Part shown: in pieces, positions 1 to 8,500 of the stretch
Layout of the letters: every line of letters starts with the position of its first letter
Position numbering within the stretch: the stretch's first letter is position 1
NCBI GenBank assembly: GCA_937873095.1
Contig: CALMVI010000005.1
Span: 1 to 64,000, forward strand
Direction of reading: 5' to 3'
From: an uncultured Acetobacteraceae bacterium
Lineage (GTDB): Bacteria > Pseudomonadota > Alphaproteobacteria > Acetobacterales > Acetobacteraceae
DNA: 64,000 nucleotides
Made by a program: the position numbers and the translations under genes
Notes under the pieces: model-generated
Database searches by the model: none
Told to the model about the DNA's origin: nothing
Seen by the model: only the letters and a program-made list of their open reading frames with translations

Positions 1-1052
1 GCCCACATCGCGGCTGCGCCGCCCAGGTTCACGCCAAGCTGGACGGCCAAGCCGCTGCGCGCCTCGGTCGCCAGGCGCCCCAGGAACGCCAGGAAGATAC
101 CCGCACAGAACACCGGCAGCGAATGCTGGCCGGCGATGACGAAGGGCGCGCCCGCCCAGGATTGCAGCCAAGCCGCATCGCGCCGGATCAGGCGCGTGCA
201 CAGCCAGGTCAGCGCCAGGATGGAGATGAGCCGGAACGGGTGAAGCCCGCCCTTGTCCACGCTCATCAGCGCCCGCACCACCCCGCCCGGCAGCATCGCC
301 ACCGACCCGGGATGCGGCCAGACGATCCACTGCATCACCAGGCCGAACGCCACGATGCCCGCCGACACCGCGTCGATCAGCGGCCTCGCGCGCCGCGGCG
401 GTTCGCCTGGCGCGAACGACAGGATGGCGCCGAGCATGAACAGAAGCTGCCAGGTCAGCGGGTTGAAGAACCATCCGCCGCCGGTCCAGCTCGACAGGTT
501 GAGCGAGAACAGGCGGGCCGCGACGTACACAATCAGCGACAGCGCGGCCAGCGCCGCCGGCCAGCGCAACAGCGGCAGCACCAGCGCGAACATCAGCAGC
601 ACCACGACGTAGAGCGGCAGGACGTTGAGGTAGGCCGGCTGGAAATGCAGCGTCAGCGCCTCGTACAGCGCGCGGTAGGGAGCGTCACCGAGCACGTTGA
701 GGTGGATCTCGTCGAGGTAGTCGGCCCGGTCCAGCGCGGTGGCGGATACGCCCACCTGGGCTGCGAAGATCACGAACAGGAAGATGTGGGCGATGTACAG
801 CGTCCAGGCGCGGCGGACCACGTCTGCCCCGGCGTACAGCCAGCCCTGGCGCCGCAGCGTGCCGCCATAGGCGATGCCGGCGGCGTAGCCTGCCAGCAGC
901 ACGAACACCTCGGTCGCGTCGCACAGCGCGAAGTTCCGGATCGACAAGCTGCCGAGCCAGTCCGCCGGGATGTGGTCGGTGAAGATCCACCACAGCGACA
1001 GGCCGCGGAAGAAGTCGATCCGCAGGTCGCGGTTGGTCTTGATCAACGCCAC
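1..1052 (-). CDS. opgC: OpgC-type membrane acyltransferase family protein, partial
   Basis: Reading the minus strand from a GTG at 1052 gives 350 open codons that run off the window start. The N-terminus reads VALIKTNRDLRIDFFRGL, followed by a series of hydrophobic segments with WWIFTDHIP and VFVLLAGYAAG. These are the hallmarks of the OpgC/MdoC family of polytopic inner-membrane proteins that succinylate osmoregulated periplasmic glucans. The family is about 370-400 residues long, so only a short C-terminal part should be missing. The gene is divergent from the sensor kinase at 1215. Family assignment is firm; the exact acyl substrate is inferred. The GTG start is chosen because the family begins just before the DLRIDFFRG motif. 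Confidence 0.85.
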   Translation of the reverse strand, partial: MALIKTNRDLRIDFFRGLSLWWIFTDHIPADWLGSLSIRNFALCDATEVFVLLAGYAAGIAYGGTLRRQGWLYAGADVVRRAWTLYIAHIFLFVIFAAQVGVSATALDRADYLDEIHLNVLGDAPYRALYEALTLHFQPAYLNVLPLYVVVLLMFALVLPLLRWPAALAALSLIVYVAARLFSLNLSSWTGGGWFFNPLTWQLLFMLGAILSFAPGEPPRRARPLIDAVSAGIVAFGLVMQWIVWPHPGSVAMLPGGVVRALMSVDKGGLHPFRLISILALTWLCTRLIRRDAAWLQSWAGAPFVIAGQHSLPVFCAGIFLAFLGRLATEARSGLAVQLGVNLGGAAAMW

Positions 1053-1214
1053 GGGCAAAGTTAAGGGCGCGTGCGGCTGCCGAGGTCAAGGCCCGCCCGC
1101 CCGGACAGGCAAAGCGCCTGGCCGGCCATCGGCCCACTGGACAAAGCGGCCCGAGGTCGGTTTCGTGGTAAAGGCAGCAGCCCCAGGGATTGCCGTCGCG
1201 GAGCTATCCAGCCG

Positions 1215-4166
1215 ATGACCAAGGAGGACCCGGAACCCTCGCGCGAACCGCCCGCCTCGTACGAGCCGCCCGCCCCGGTCATCGTCGGCATCGGGGCGTC
1301 CGCCGGGGGGATAGAGGCGTTTCGTGAGTTCTTCACCAACATGCCGGTCGATAGCGGCATGGCGTTCGTCGTCGTGCTCCACCTGCCTGCCAACCGGCCC
1401 AGCATGCTGCCCGGCATCCTCGGCCGCTGGACCGCGATGCCGGTGCGCGAGGTGCATGACGGCGCGCTGGTCGAGCCCGACACGGTTTACGTTCCGCCGC
1501 CGCACGCGACCACCGTGCTGCGCGGCCGCCACCTCTATGTCAGCCAGCCGCCGCCAGGAACGCCGCGCGAGTTCCGCCCGATCGACGGCTTCCTCGACAC
1601 GCTCGCCACCGCCCAGCGGGAGCGTTCGGTGGGCGTCATCCTGTCGGGCACCGGCAGCGACGGCGCGCTCGGCCTCAAGGCGATCCGCGCCTGCGGCGGG
1701 CTGACCGTCGCCCAGGGCGTTCATGCCGGGCCGGACCAGGGCCACGGCCCGCAATACCCGGCGATGCCCGAGGCGGCGGTCGCAACCGGGATGGTCGACC
1801 TGGTGGCGCCGGCCGACGAGATCCCCGGCCACCTGATACGGCTTCGCACGGTGCGGGCTGCCCCGCCGGACGGCAGCGCGGCCGAGGAGGACACCGAAGC
1901 GCTGCGCCAGGAGATCTGCGCCGTCCTGCGGGCGCAGATCGGCCACGATTTCAGCGGCTACAAGGACAAGACCTTCCTGCGCCGGGTTGGACGGCGGATG
2001 CAGGTCCTCAACATCGCCTGCATGCCGGACTACGTCGCCCGCCTGCGGGACGACCACCTCGAAACCCAGATGCTGTTCCGCGACCTGCTGATCCGCGTCA
2101 CCAGTTTTTTCCGCGACGAGCACGCCTTCGACACCATCGAGCGGGTGGTGATCCCCCGGCTGTTCGAGGGCCGGCAGGCCGACAGCGTCGTCCGGGTCTG
2201 GGTGCCCGGCTGTTCGACCGGAGAGGAGGCCTACTCGCTGGCCATCCTGCTTCGCGAGCACATGGACGGGCTGCGCGGCCCCCCCAGGGTGCAGATCTTC
2301 GCCACCGACATCGACGAGCCGGCCATCGACACGGCCCGCCTCGGCCGCTACCCGACCGTCCTGCTGGACGGGCTGTCGTCAAAGCGGCGCCAGCGCTTCT
2401 TCAACCACTCCGATTCCGGCTACGTGGTGGCCAAGGAAATCCGCGACCTCTGCACCTTCTCCCCGCACAGCCTGGTGCGCGATCCGCCCTTCTCGCGCAT
2501 CGACCTGATCTCGTGCCGCAACCTGCTGATCTACCTGGACGGCGACACCCAGAGTGCGATCATTCCGGCGTTCCACTACGCGCTGGCCCGCAGCGGCTTA
2601 CTGATCCTGGGCAGTTCCGAATCGACCACCCGGCACGAGGCGCTGTTCTCGCCCATCGACACGCAGGCGCGCATCTTCGAGCGGCGCGACGTGCCAAGCC
2701 CGCCGCTGTCGCTCAGCGCGCGGCAACAGAGCGCCGTCGAGAGCCCCGGGCGGACGCTGCAGCCGGTGCAGGCGGTGCAACCGTCCGGCGCGGGCGCAGC
2801 CTCGGCTGCCGCGGCCGAAACGCTCCGCACGGGCCTGCTCCGCCGCCTCGGCGCCGGGCTGGGCGGCCTGCGTTTCCGGGCGCCCGGCCGGCCTGCCCAA
2901 ACCGCAGAGACCACCGAGCAGCTGCGCGCCGAACTCGTCAGGACGCGCCGGGAGCTGCAATCCGTCACCGAGGAGCACGAGGCCGCGTTGGAGGAGCTGC
3001 GAAGCGCCAACGAGGAACTGCACTCGGTGAACGAGGAGATGCAGTCCACCAACGAGGAAATGGAAACCAACAAGGAGGAGATCCAGGCCGTCAACGAGGA
3101 GCTGCACACCCTCAACGCGCAGCTGTCCGACAACATCGAAGAGCTCGACCACACCAACAGCGATCTGCGCAACCTGTTCGACAGCACCCAGATCGCGACC
3201 GTGTTCCTCGACCGCCACATGGTCATCCGCAGCTTCACCCCTGCCATCGGCAGCATCTACAACCTGATCCCGAGCGATGTCGGCCGGCCGCTGACCGACA
3301 TCGCCAGCCGCGTCCGCTACGACACGCTGGCCCAGGACGTGGACGCGGTGCTGAACACGCTGACCGCGCTGGAACGGCAGGTCACCGACCTTGCCGGAAC
3401 CCGCCACTACATCGTTCGCGTTCTGCCCTACCGCGCGCCGGACAGCACAGTGACCGGCACGCTTGTGACCTTCCTCGACGTCACCAGCATCGTGCTGGCC
3501 GAACAGCACCAGCGCCTGCTGGTGGACGAGCTGAACCACCGCGTGAAGAACATGCTTACCGTGGTGATCTCGCTGGCCGCCCAGACGCTGCGCACTTCCG
3601 CCGGGCTGGACGAGTTCGCGTCCGCATTCATGGGCCGCGTGCGGGCGCTGTCGGCCTCCTACGCCCTGCTGTCGCGGCAAAGCTGGACCAGCATCGCGCT
3701 GCGGGAAACCGTCGAGGAGGAGTTGCGGCCGTTCGTGTCCTCGGTCGAACACGCGGTCGATATCGACGGCGAGGATGTGCAACTCACGCCACCCGCGGCG
3801 CTTGCACTGGGGATGGTCGTCCACGAGCTTGCAACCAACGCCGTAAAATACGGCGCCTTGTCCGCGCCGGGCGGCAGGATCGACGTTTCGTGGCGGGTGG
3901 CCGAGCTGGGCGGTGTACGGTCGCTGGTGCTGTCATGGACCGAGTCGGGCGGCCCGCCGGTGGCGCCGCGGGCGGCAGGCGGCTTCGGAACCACGCTGGT
4001 CCGCCGCAGCCTGACGGACCAGCTTTCCGGCCAGGCGACGCTGGATTTCGAGCCCGCCGGCCTGCGGGCGACGCTGACCGCGCCGTTCAGCGAGATCGCC
4101 GGCGATGGCCAGGCCATGCCGGATGCCAAGCACGATTTCATGCGCGATGCCAAGCGCAATGGATGA
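1215..4166 (+). CDS. Hybrid CheB methylesterase-CheR methyltransferase-PAS-HWE histidine kinase
   Basis: This 983-residue multidomain sensor contains a CheB-like methylesterase (about 20-215) with Ser29 in GASAGG, His56 and Asp149 as the expected triad. A CheR domain (about 230-510) follows, with the SAM loop GCSTGEEAYS near 331 and SCRNLLIYL. Next come a long coiled coil (about 610-690, repeated NEE motifs), a PAS domain (about 695-820), and an HWE/HisKA_2 kinase with His775 in LNHRVKN, the N-box HELATNAVKYGALS and the WTE triplet that names HWE kinases. An ATG at 1071 is in frame but lies only 18 bp from the divergent OpgC start; 1215 leaves room for promoters and has GGAG upstream. It overlaps the response regulator gene by 8 bp, so the two probably form a phosphorelay pair. 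The signal is unknown. Confidence 0.9.
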   Translation: MTKEDPEPSREPPASYEPPAPVIVGIGASAGGIEAFREFFTNMPVDSGMAFVVVLHLPANRPSMLPGILGRWTAMPVREVHDGALVEPDTVYVPPPHATTVLRGRHLYVSQPPPGTPREFRPIDGFLDTLATAQRERSVGVILSGTGSDGALGLKAIRACGGLTVAQGVHAGPDQGHGPQYPAMPEAAVATGMVDLVAPADEIPGHLIRLRTVRAAPPDGSAAEEDTEALRQEICAVLRAQIGHDFSGYKDKTFLRRVGRRMQVLNIACMPDYVARLRDDHLETQMLFRDLLIRVTSFFRDEHAFDTIERVVIPRLFEGRQADSVVRVWVPGCSTGEEAYSLAILLREHMDGLRGPPRVQIFATDIDEPAIDTARLGRYPTVLLDGLSSKRRQRFFNHSDSGYVVAKEIRDLCTFSPHSLVRDPPFSRIDLISCRNLLIYLDGDTQSAIIPAFHYALARSGLLILGSSESTTRHEALFSPIDTQARIFERRDVPSPPLSLSARQQSAVESPGRTLQPVQAVQPSGAGAASAAAAETLRTGLLRRLGAGLGGLRFRAPGRPAQTAETTEQLRAELVRTRRELQSVTEEHEAALEELRSANEELHSVNEEMQSTNEEMETNKEEIQAVNEELHTLNAQLSDNIEELDHTNSDLRNLFDSTQIATVFLDRHMVIRSFTPAIGSIYNLIPSDVGRPLTDIASRVRYDTLAQDVDAVLNTLTALERQVTDLAGTRHYIVRVLPYRAPDSTVTGTLVTFLDVTSIVLAEQHQRLLVDELNHRVKNMLTVVISLAAQTLRTSAGLDEFASAFMGRVRALSASYALLSRQSWTSIALRETVEEELRPFVSSVEHAVDIDGEDVQLTPPAALALGMVVHELATNAVKYGALSAPGGRIDVSWRVAELGGVRSLVLSWTESGGPPVAPRAAGGFGTTLVRRSLTDQLSGQATLDFEPAGLRATLTAPFSEIAGDGQAMPDAKHDFMRDAKRNG

Positions 4167-4548
4167 CCCCGCCCGCCTTCGCCGCGTCATGGTCGTCGAG
4201 GACGAGCTGCTGGTGGCGATGCTGATCGAGGACGCGTTGCGAGAACAAGGCTACGACGTGGTCGGGCCGTTCACCAACCTGCCCGACGCGCTGGCAGCCG
4301 CCGGCCGCGAGTCGGCCGATGTCGCCCTGCTCGACGTCAACTTGCGCGGAGAGCGCGTCTATCCGGTGGCCGAGCTGCTCGAAGCACGGGGCATCCCGTT
4401 CCTGCTGCTGTCCGGCTACGGAACAAGCGCGGTACCGCCCGAGCACGCCGACTGGGCGGCCTGCGCCAAGCCGTTCATGCCCAAGGACCTGACCCGCCAG
4501 ATGGAGTGGGTCATGGAACGGTCCCGGGCGAAGGTGGGCCTGGCGTAG
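4159..4548 (+). CDS. Single-domain response regulator receiver
   Basis: The product is a 129-residue receiver domain without an output domain. The acidic pair is in VVEDE, the phosphoacceptor is Asp59 in LLDVN, and the conserved Lys104 is in CAKPF. The start ATG at 4159 overlaps the end of the kinase gene by 8 bp, which suggests translational coupling and makes the HWE kinase its likely phosphodonor. Single-domain receivers next to HWE kinases often act as phosphate sinks or protein-interaction switches, as in general stress signalling of alphaproteobacteria; that role is inferred here. Confidence 0.9.
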   Translation: MDDPARLRRVMVVEDELLVAMLIEDALREQGYDVVGPFTNLPDALAAAGRESADVALLDVNLRGERVYPVAELLEARGIPFLLLSGYGTSAVPPEHADWAACAKPFMPKDLTRQMEWVMERSRAKVGLA

Positions 4549-4570
4549 CGGCCAGCCGGTAGTGCGTGCT

Positions 4571-4595
4571 CCCTGCCGGCCTGGCATCGGCAGGG
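4571..4595 (+). terminator. Hairpin downstream of the response regulator
   Basis: The arms ccctgccg (4571-4578) and cggcaggg (4588-4595) are perfectly complementary around a 9-nt loop, 22 bp after the response regulator stop. There is no T-tract, so this may be a Rho-assisted or 3'-stabilising hairpin. The remainder of 4596-4794 shows no convincing gene. Confidence 0.45.
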
Positions 4596-4794
4596 GGTGA
4601 ACGGGTTGGCTGCTTGTGCTGCGGTTTCTGGGTGGGTGGCCGGGCTGTCGACTGACGATCGGCGTTGGCGTACAAGGCTTAAGCGGAACGAAACTGCAAA
4701 CATGCCGCGCAGGTCGGCTGCCCTTGGACATGAGCTGCCTCTGCCTGAACGGCCGGCTGGCCGACGCCGCGAACGGGCGACCGCGGAGCCCGCC

Positions 4795-5619
4795 TCACGC
4801 CCCCGCTGCTGCGGCAGGTTCGGCGACCTGTCTGGCGATGCCGATCACGTCGGCCGCGGCCGTGCTGGACGGGTAGCGCGTCAGCAGCGGCGTCTGGCGC
4901 CTGATCGCATCGCGCACCCGGTCGTCCCGGCGGATGATCCCGGCCAGGGCGGGAGTGCAGCCGAGGAATTGCTGGCAGGCGCGGGCAAGCGTCGCATAGG
5001 TTCGCTGCCCGGCGGCCTGGCTGCCGGCCTGGTTGACCACCAGGCGGCAATCGTTCGGGCCCCCGCCCGCCAACCTGCGGTCGGCCGCGTGAAGCTTGAT
5101 GACGGCATAGGCGTCCGTCAGCGAGGTGGGCTCGTCGGTCGCCACCACCAGCAGGGTGTCCGCCCAGGCGGACATGCGCCTGGTGCCTGGTTCGAGCCCA
5201 GCGCCGAGATCGAGCAGCACGGTCGTGTGGGGCAGGGCGCCCAGTTCCGCCATCAGGTTGTCGATTCGCGGCACCGGCAGGGTCGCCAGCGCGCCGGAGC
5301 CCGACCGGCCGGGAAGCACGTCGAAACCGCCCGGCCCAAAGCCGGTCACGATGTCCGCGAGCGTAGCGCGGCCCGAGAGCACGGCCCCGAGATCGTGCTC
5401 CGGCGTCAGGCCGAGCTGGATGTCCACGTTGGCAAGGCCGAAATCGCCGTCGAACACCAGCACGTGTTCGCCCGCCTGTGCCAGGGTGTGCGCGAGGGTG
5501 ATCGCGAACCAGGTCTTGCCGACGCCGCCCTTGCCCGAGGCGATCGCGATCCGACGCTGCCGTGCGAAGGGCGGGGCTGGCTGCCCGGTCTGGCCACGGG
5601 CGTGGACGATGCTATCCAT
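4795..5619 (-). CDS. flhG: FlhG/YlxH-type MinD family ATPase
   Basis: A 274-residue SIMIBI-class ATPase. The deviant Walker A is SGKGGVGKT at about 28-36, followed by FDGDFGLANVDIQLGL, the DxDxGxAN signature of FlhG/MinD proteins, and a switch region LLDLGAGLEP. FlhG counts and positions polar flagella together with FlhF, stimulating FlhF GTPase activity at the membrane. The start overlaps the end of flhF by 8 bp, supporting a two-gene operon. No other flagellar gene lies in the window, so the pair is separated from the main flagellar cluster or serves another polar structure. Confidence 0.85.
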   Translation of the reverse strand: MDSIVHARGQTGQPAPPFARQRRIAIASGKGGVGKTWFAITLAHTLAQAGEHVLVFDGDFGLANVDIQLGLTPEHDLGAVLSGRATLADIVTGFGPGGFDVLPGRSGSGALATLPVPRIDNLMAELGALPHTTVLLDLGAGLEPGTRRMSAWADTLLVVATDEPTSLTDAYAVIKLHAADRRLAGGGPNDCRLVVNQAGSQAAGQRTYATLARACQQFLGCTPALAGIIRRDDRVRDAIRRQTPLLTRYPSSTAAADVIGIARQVAEPAAAAGA

Positions 5620-6610
5620 GGGTCTCGGTGCTCCAGGCCTGTGCGGCGTGTTCGCGCAGTGTGGGGAAGATGGGCCGGCGCAGCGCCGGCTTTGCAGCCG
5701 ACCCGGCGCCGAGCAGCCGCTCGGCCAGGAAATCCGGCGTGACCGGCAGAAGCTTGTCGGCGGCGCCTGGCCCGGCGGATGCCTCCGTCAGCGCAAGGTC
5801 ACCGGCGTATGCGGCGGCCAGCACGCTGCCCAGGCGGCGTGTCAGGTCCAGGCGCGTGGGCAGAAGGTGGCGCGCACCGGCCGGCGCCAGGGCGCGAACC
5901 TGTTCGGCCGCGTCGTCAGCGTGCAGCCCTGCCTGCATCACCAGCACCGGCACCGCCTGCACGCAGGCGGCCAGGTCCGCGACCGCCGCCACCTCCTCCG
6001 CCACGAACGGGTTGATGCCTGCACTGTCGATCAGCACCGGCGCGTGCGGGCCGGCCTGCCCGGCCGCCGTCACGGCACGCCCCAGCATCGCAGGCGTGCC
6101 GGCCACCAGCAGCTTGATGCCCAGCAGGCGGGTGAAGGCTGCAAGCTCCTCCGCCGCACCCGCGCGCCTGCCATCGGCGGTGATCACCGTCGGCCGCACG
6201 CCGGACAGCACGAGGCGGGTCGCCAGGCGGGCGACGGCCAGGGTCTTGCCAGCGCCCGGCGTGCCGATCATCAGCAAGGGGCGGTCGTCCTGGCCGCCGG
6301 CGGACGCCACCGGGAGCGGCGCGAAGCGCAGCACGCCGGCCAGCGCGCGTGCCAGGCCGGCGGGAGAGTTCTGCCCCGCCAAGGCAGCCGACACCGGCTG
6401 CGGCAGACCGTGGAAGGATAGGTCAATGTCCGGCGCAGGAAGCTTCCAGGGCGGTTCGCCCGGCAGATCCTCCTGCTCGAGCGCTGCCGTCAGTTCGACA
6501 CCCTGCGCCAGCCTGCGCGTGGACAGGATCAGCGCCTCCGGCCCGAGCTCGGTCCGGACGAGCGACATTGCCTCGGCCACGCTCGCTGCCCGGTAGAGTT
6601 TGAGGCGCAT
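5612..6610 (-). CDS. flhF: FlhF-like SRP-family GTPase
   Basis: A 332-residue protein with an N-terminal FlhF B-type region beginning MRLKLYRAASVAEAM, as in other FlhF proteins, and a C-terminal NG-type GTPase domain. G1 is GTPGAGKT, the G2 region is TADGRRAGAAEELAAF, G3 is LIDSAGINP, and the G4 position reads PTRLD where SRP GTPases have TKLD. The expected role is recruiting the first flagellar components to the cell pole with FlhG. The Lys-to-Arg change in G4 and the loose G3 suggest relaxed or altered nucleotide use. The family is clear from order with flhG; activity is uncertain. Confidence 0.8.
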   Translation of the reverse strand: MRLKLYRAASVAEAMSLVRTELGPEALILSTRRLAQGVELTAALEQEDLPGEPPWKLPAPDIDLSFHGLPQPVSAALAGQNSPAGLARALAGVLRFAPLPVASAGGQDDRPLLMIGTPGAGKTLAVARLATRLVLSGVRPTVITADGRRAGAAEELAAFTRLLGIKLLVAGTPAMLGRAVTAAGQAGPHAPVLIDSAGINPFVAEEVAAVADLAACVQAVPVLVMQAGLHADDAAEQVRALAPAGARHLLPTRLDLTRRLGSVLAAAYAGDLALTEASAGPGAADKLLPVTPDFLAERLLGAGSAAKPALRRPIFPTLREHAAQAWSTETHG

Positions 6611-6671
6611 GGCAGCAGCCTACGCGATGAAACTTGCGCAATCGTTACGAATGGGCGGGTAAGCAAGGCCG

Positions 6672-6779
6672 GGGCTCTGCTCCTGGACCCCGCTGGGGTT
6701 TGAACCCCCAGACCCCCAAAATAAGGATTTCAAAGGCTAGCCTTTGATGGGGTTCAGGGGCAAAGCCCCTGGCCTTTCT
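6672..6779. repeat. Composite dispersed 3'-end element (family A, two modules)
   Basis: The stretch directly after the mtnP stop is built of two hairpin-rich modules. The mtnP-proximal half (ggccaggggctttgcccctg, then aaaggctagccttt) matches 32349-32407. The other half (ggggttcaaaccccc, then ggggtcc) matches 58117-58180. It occupies most of the 178 bp between flhF and mtnP and probably serves as transcription terminator for the petB-petC-mtnP operon. No gene was seen in it. Confidence 0.8.
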
Positions 6780-6788
6780 ACAAGCCTG

Positions 6789-7691
6789 CTAAAGGACCCG
6801 CCTGGCCACCGCGTCCAGCTTGGCCAACAGCGCCGGGTCGCGCGCGTCCGGCGCAGTGATCAGCGCGTGGTCCAGGGCGTGAGTGCAATTGGCCGCGCAA
6901 CCCTGCCCGGTCACCGCCGGTATGGCCCGCCGCAACAGGGATTTCGCCGCCGCCGCGTTCGCCTGCATCACCGCAACCACGGCGTCCACCGTCACATGCG
7001 CATGCGTCTCGTGCCAGCAATCGTAGTCGGTCACCATGGCGACGGTCGCGTAGTGCAGTTCGGCCTCGCGGGCCAGCTTGGCCTCCGGCATGTTGGTCAT
7101 GCCGATCACCTGGCAGCCCCACGCCCGGTAAAGCTCGCTTTCCGCCCTGGTCGAGAACTGAGGGCCCTCCATCACGAGATAGGTGCCGCCGCGGGTGACC
7201 GGCAGCGACAGGTCCTCCGCGGCGCGTTGCAGCGTGTCGCCGAGCGCTGGGCAGACAGGGTGCGCCATCGACACGTGGGCGACGCAGCCCTGGCCGAAAA
7301 AGCTTTTCTCGCGCGCGAAGCTGCGGTCGATGAACTGGTCGACGATGACGAAGCGGCCTGGCGGCAAATCCTCGGCCAGGCTGCCCACCGCCGACAGCGA
7401 GATCACGTGGGTGACCCCGGCGCGCTTCAACGCGTCGATGTTGGCGCGGTAGTTCAGGTGGCTGGGTGACAGCCGGTGCCCGCGCCCGTGCCGCGGCAGG
7501 AACACGCACGCCACACCGTCGAGCCGGCCATGCAGCAGGTCGTCCGACGGCTCGCCCCAGGGCGACTCCTGTCTCCGCCAGACCCGGTCCTCCAGCCCAT
7601 CGATGTCGTACAGGCCGGACCCGCCGATCACACCGATGACCGGTGAGGCGTGCGAGGGTAGGACTGGATCGGGCAAGCGCGCTGCAGTCAC
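6789..7691 (-). CDS. mtnP: S-methyl-5'-thioadenosine phosphorylase
   Basis: A 300-residue type II nucleoside phosphorylase. It opens with IGVIGGSGLYDI, has the phosphate-binding region FLPRHGRGH and the purine/methylthioribose region MEGPQFSTRAES followed by IGMTNMPEAKLAREAEL, all typical of MtnP/MTAP. It cleaves methylthioadenosine, the by-product of polyamine synthesis, with phosphate to adenine and methylthioribose-1-phosphate in the methionine salvage pathway. It lies 20 bp after petC on the same strand and is probably the last gene of that operon. Substrate preference for methylthioadenosine over inosine is inferred from the family. Confidence 0.93.
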   Translation of the reverse strand: MTAARLPDPVLPSHASPVIGVIGGSGLYDIDGLEDRVWRRQESPWGEPSDDLLHGRLDGVACVFLPRHGRGHRLSPSHLNYRANIDALKRAGVTHVISLSAVGSLAEDLPPGRFVIVDQFIDRSFAREKSFFGQGCVAHVSMAHPVCPALGDTLQRAAEDLSLPVTRGGTYLVMEGPQFSTRAESELYRAWGCQVIGMTNMPEAKLAREAELHYATVAMVTDYDCWHETHAHVTVDAVVAVMQANAAAAKSLLRRAIPAVTGQGCAANCTHALDHALITAPDARDPALLAKLDAVARRVL

Positions 7692-7711
7692 GCCCGAGCG
7701 GGCAGGCCGGT

Positions 7712-8500
7712 CTATCGCACCTCGTCGTGGCTGCTCTTGTGGACGTCAGACCAGACCTGCCGCTTGACCAGGTAGGTCACCCCGCACATCAGCGCCAGGA
7801 ACCCGACGATGCGCACGCCCAGATGCTTGCGCTGCTCCATCTCCGGATTGGACGCAAATGTCAGGAAGGTCGCGACGTCACGAGCCTCCTGGTCGACGGT
7901 CGCCTTGGTGCCGTCGGCATAGGTGACCGAGCCGTCCGCCAGCGGCGCCGGCATGTGGATGAGGTGGCCCTGGAACCACTGGTTGTAGTACAGGCCGTCC
8001 GGCACCTTCACGCCCTTGGGTGGCTCCACATAGCCGATCATCAGGGCGCGGATGTAGTTGGCGCCGCCCACGCGTGCCTTTTCGATCAGCGAGTGGTCAG
8101 GCGGCAGCGCGCCGTTATTGGCCGCCCGCGCCGCCTTCTCGTTCGGGTAGGGGGAAGCGAAATGATCCGACGGCAGACCGGGCCGCGTCGTTGGCTCGCC
8201 CTGGTCGTTCAGCTCGCCCGGCACCGTCTTGGAGGCGGCGATCGCGCGTATCTGACCCTCCGTCAGTCCGATCCCGGCCAGGTTGCGGTAGCTCATGAGC
8301 TTCATCGAATGGCAGGACGAGCAGACCTCATTATAGACCTGGAACCCGCGCTGCGCGGACGCCCGGTCGAACGTCCCAAACGGGCCGTTGAAGCTCCAGC
8401 TCGCCTTCGGCAGGGGAGGCATGCCCTCCTCCTGCGCGCTGGCCGCACCGGCTGTCCCGAACACCAGGGCGCCGAAAGCCGCAGCCTGCAGGACGCGCAT
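7712..8500 (-). CDS. petC: Cytochrome c1 of the bc1 complex
   Basis: The product has 262 residues: a signal peptide ([22 protein letters not shown]), a c-type haem site CSSCH near residue 46 in VYNEVCSSCHSMKLMSYRNL, and a C-terminal membrane anchor (LGVRIVGFLALMCGVTYLV) before a short basic cytoplasmic tail. It transfers electrons from the Rieske protein to soluble or membrane cytochrome c. Start and petB stop share one base (TGATG), so translation is probably coupled. A longer in-frame extension into petB exists but is not credible. Confidence 0.95.
   Translation of the reverse strand: MRVLQAAAFGALVFGTAGAASAQEEGMPPLPKASWSFNGPFGTFDRASAQRGFQVYNEVCSSCHSMKLMSYRNLAGIGLTEGQIRAIAASKTVPGELNDQGEPTTRPGLPSDHFASPYPNEKAARAANNGALPPDHSLIEKARVGGANYIRALMIGYVEPPKGVKVPDGLYYNQWFQGHLIHMPAPLADGSVTYADGTKATVDQEARDVATFLTFASNPEMEQRKHLGVRIVGFLALMCGVTYLVKRQVWSDVHKSSHDEVR

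Noticed and set aside
6672-6779. Possible tRNA, because of a ggttcaaacccc T-arm-like core
   Set aside because: No acceptor or anticodon arm can be folded around it, and the same core recurs as a terminator-like repeat at 58117-58180.
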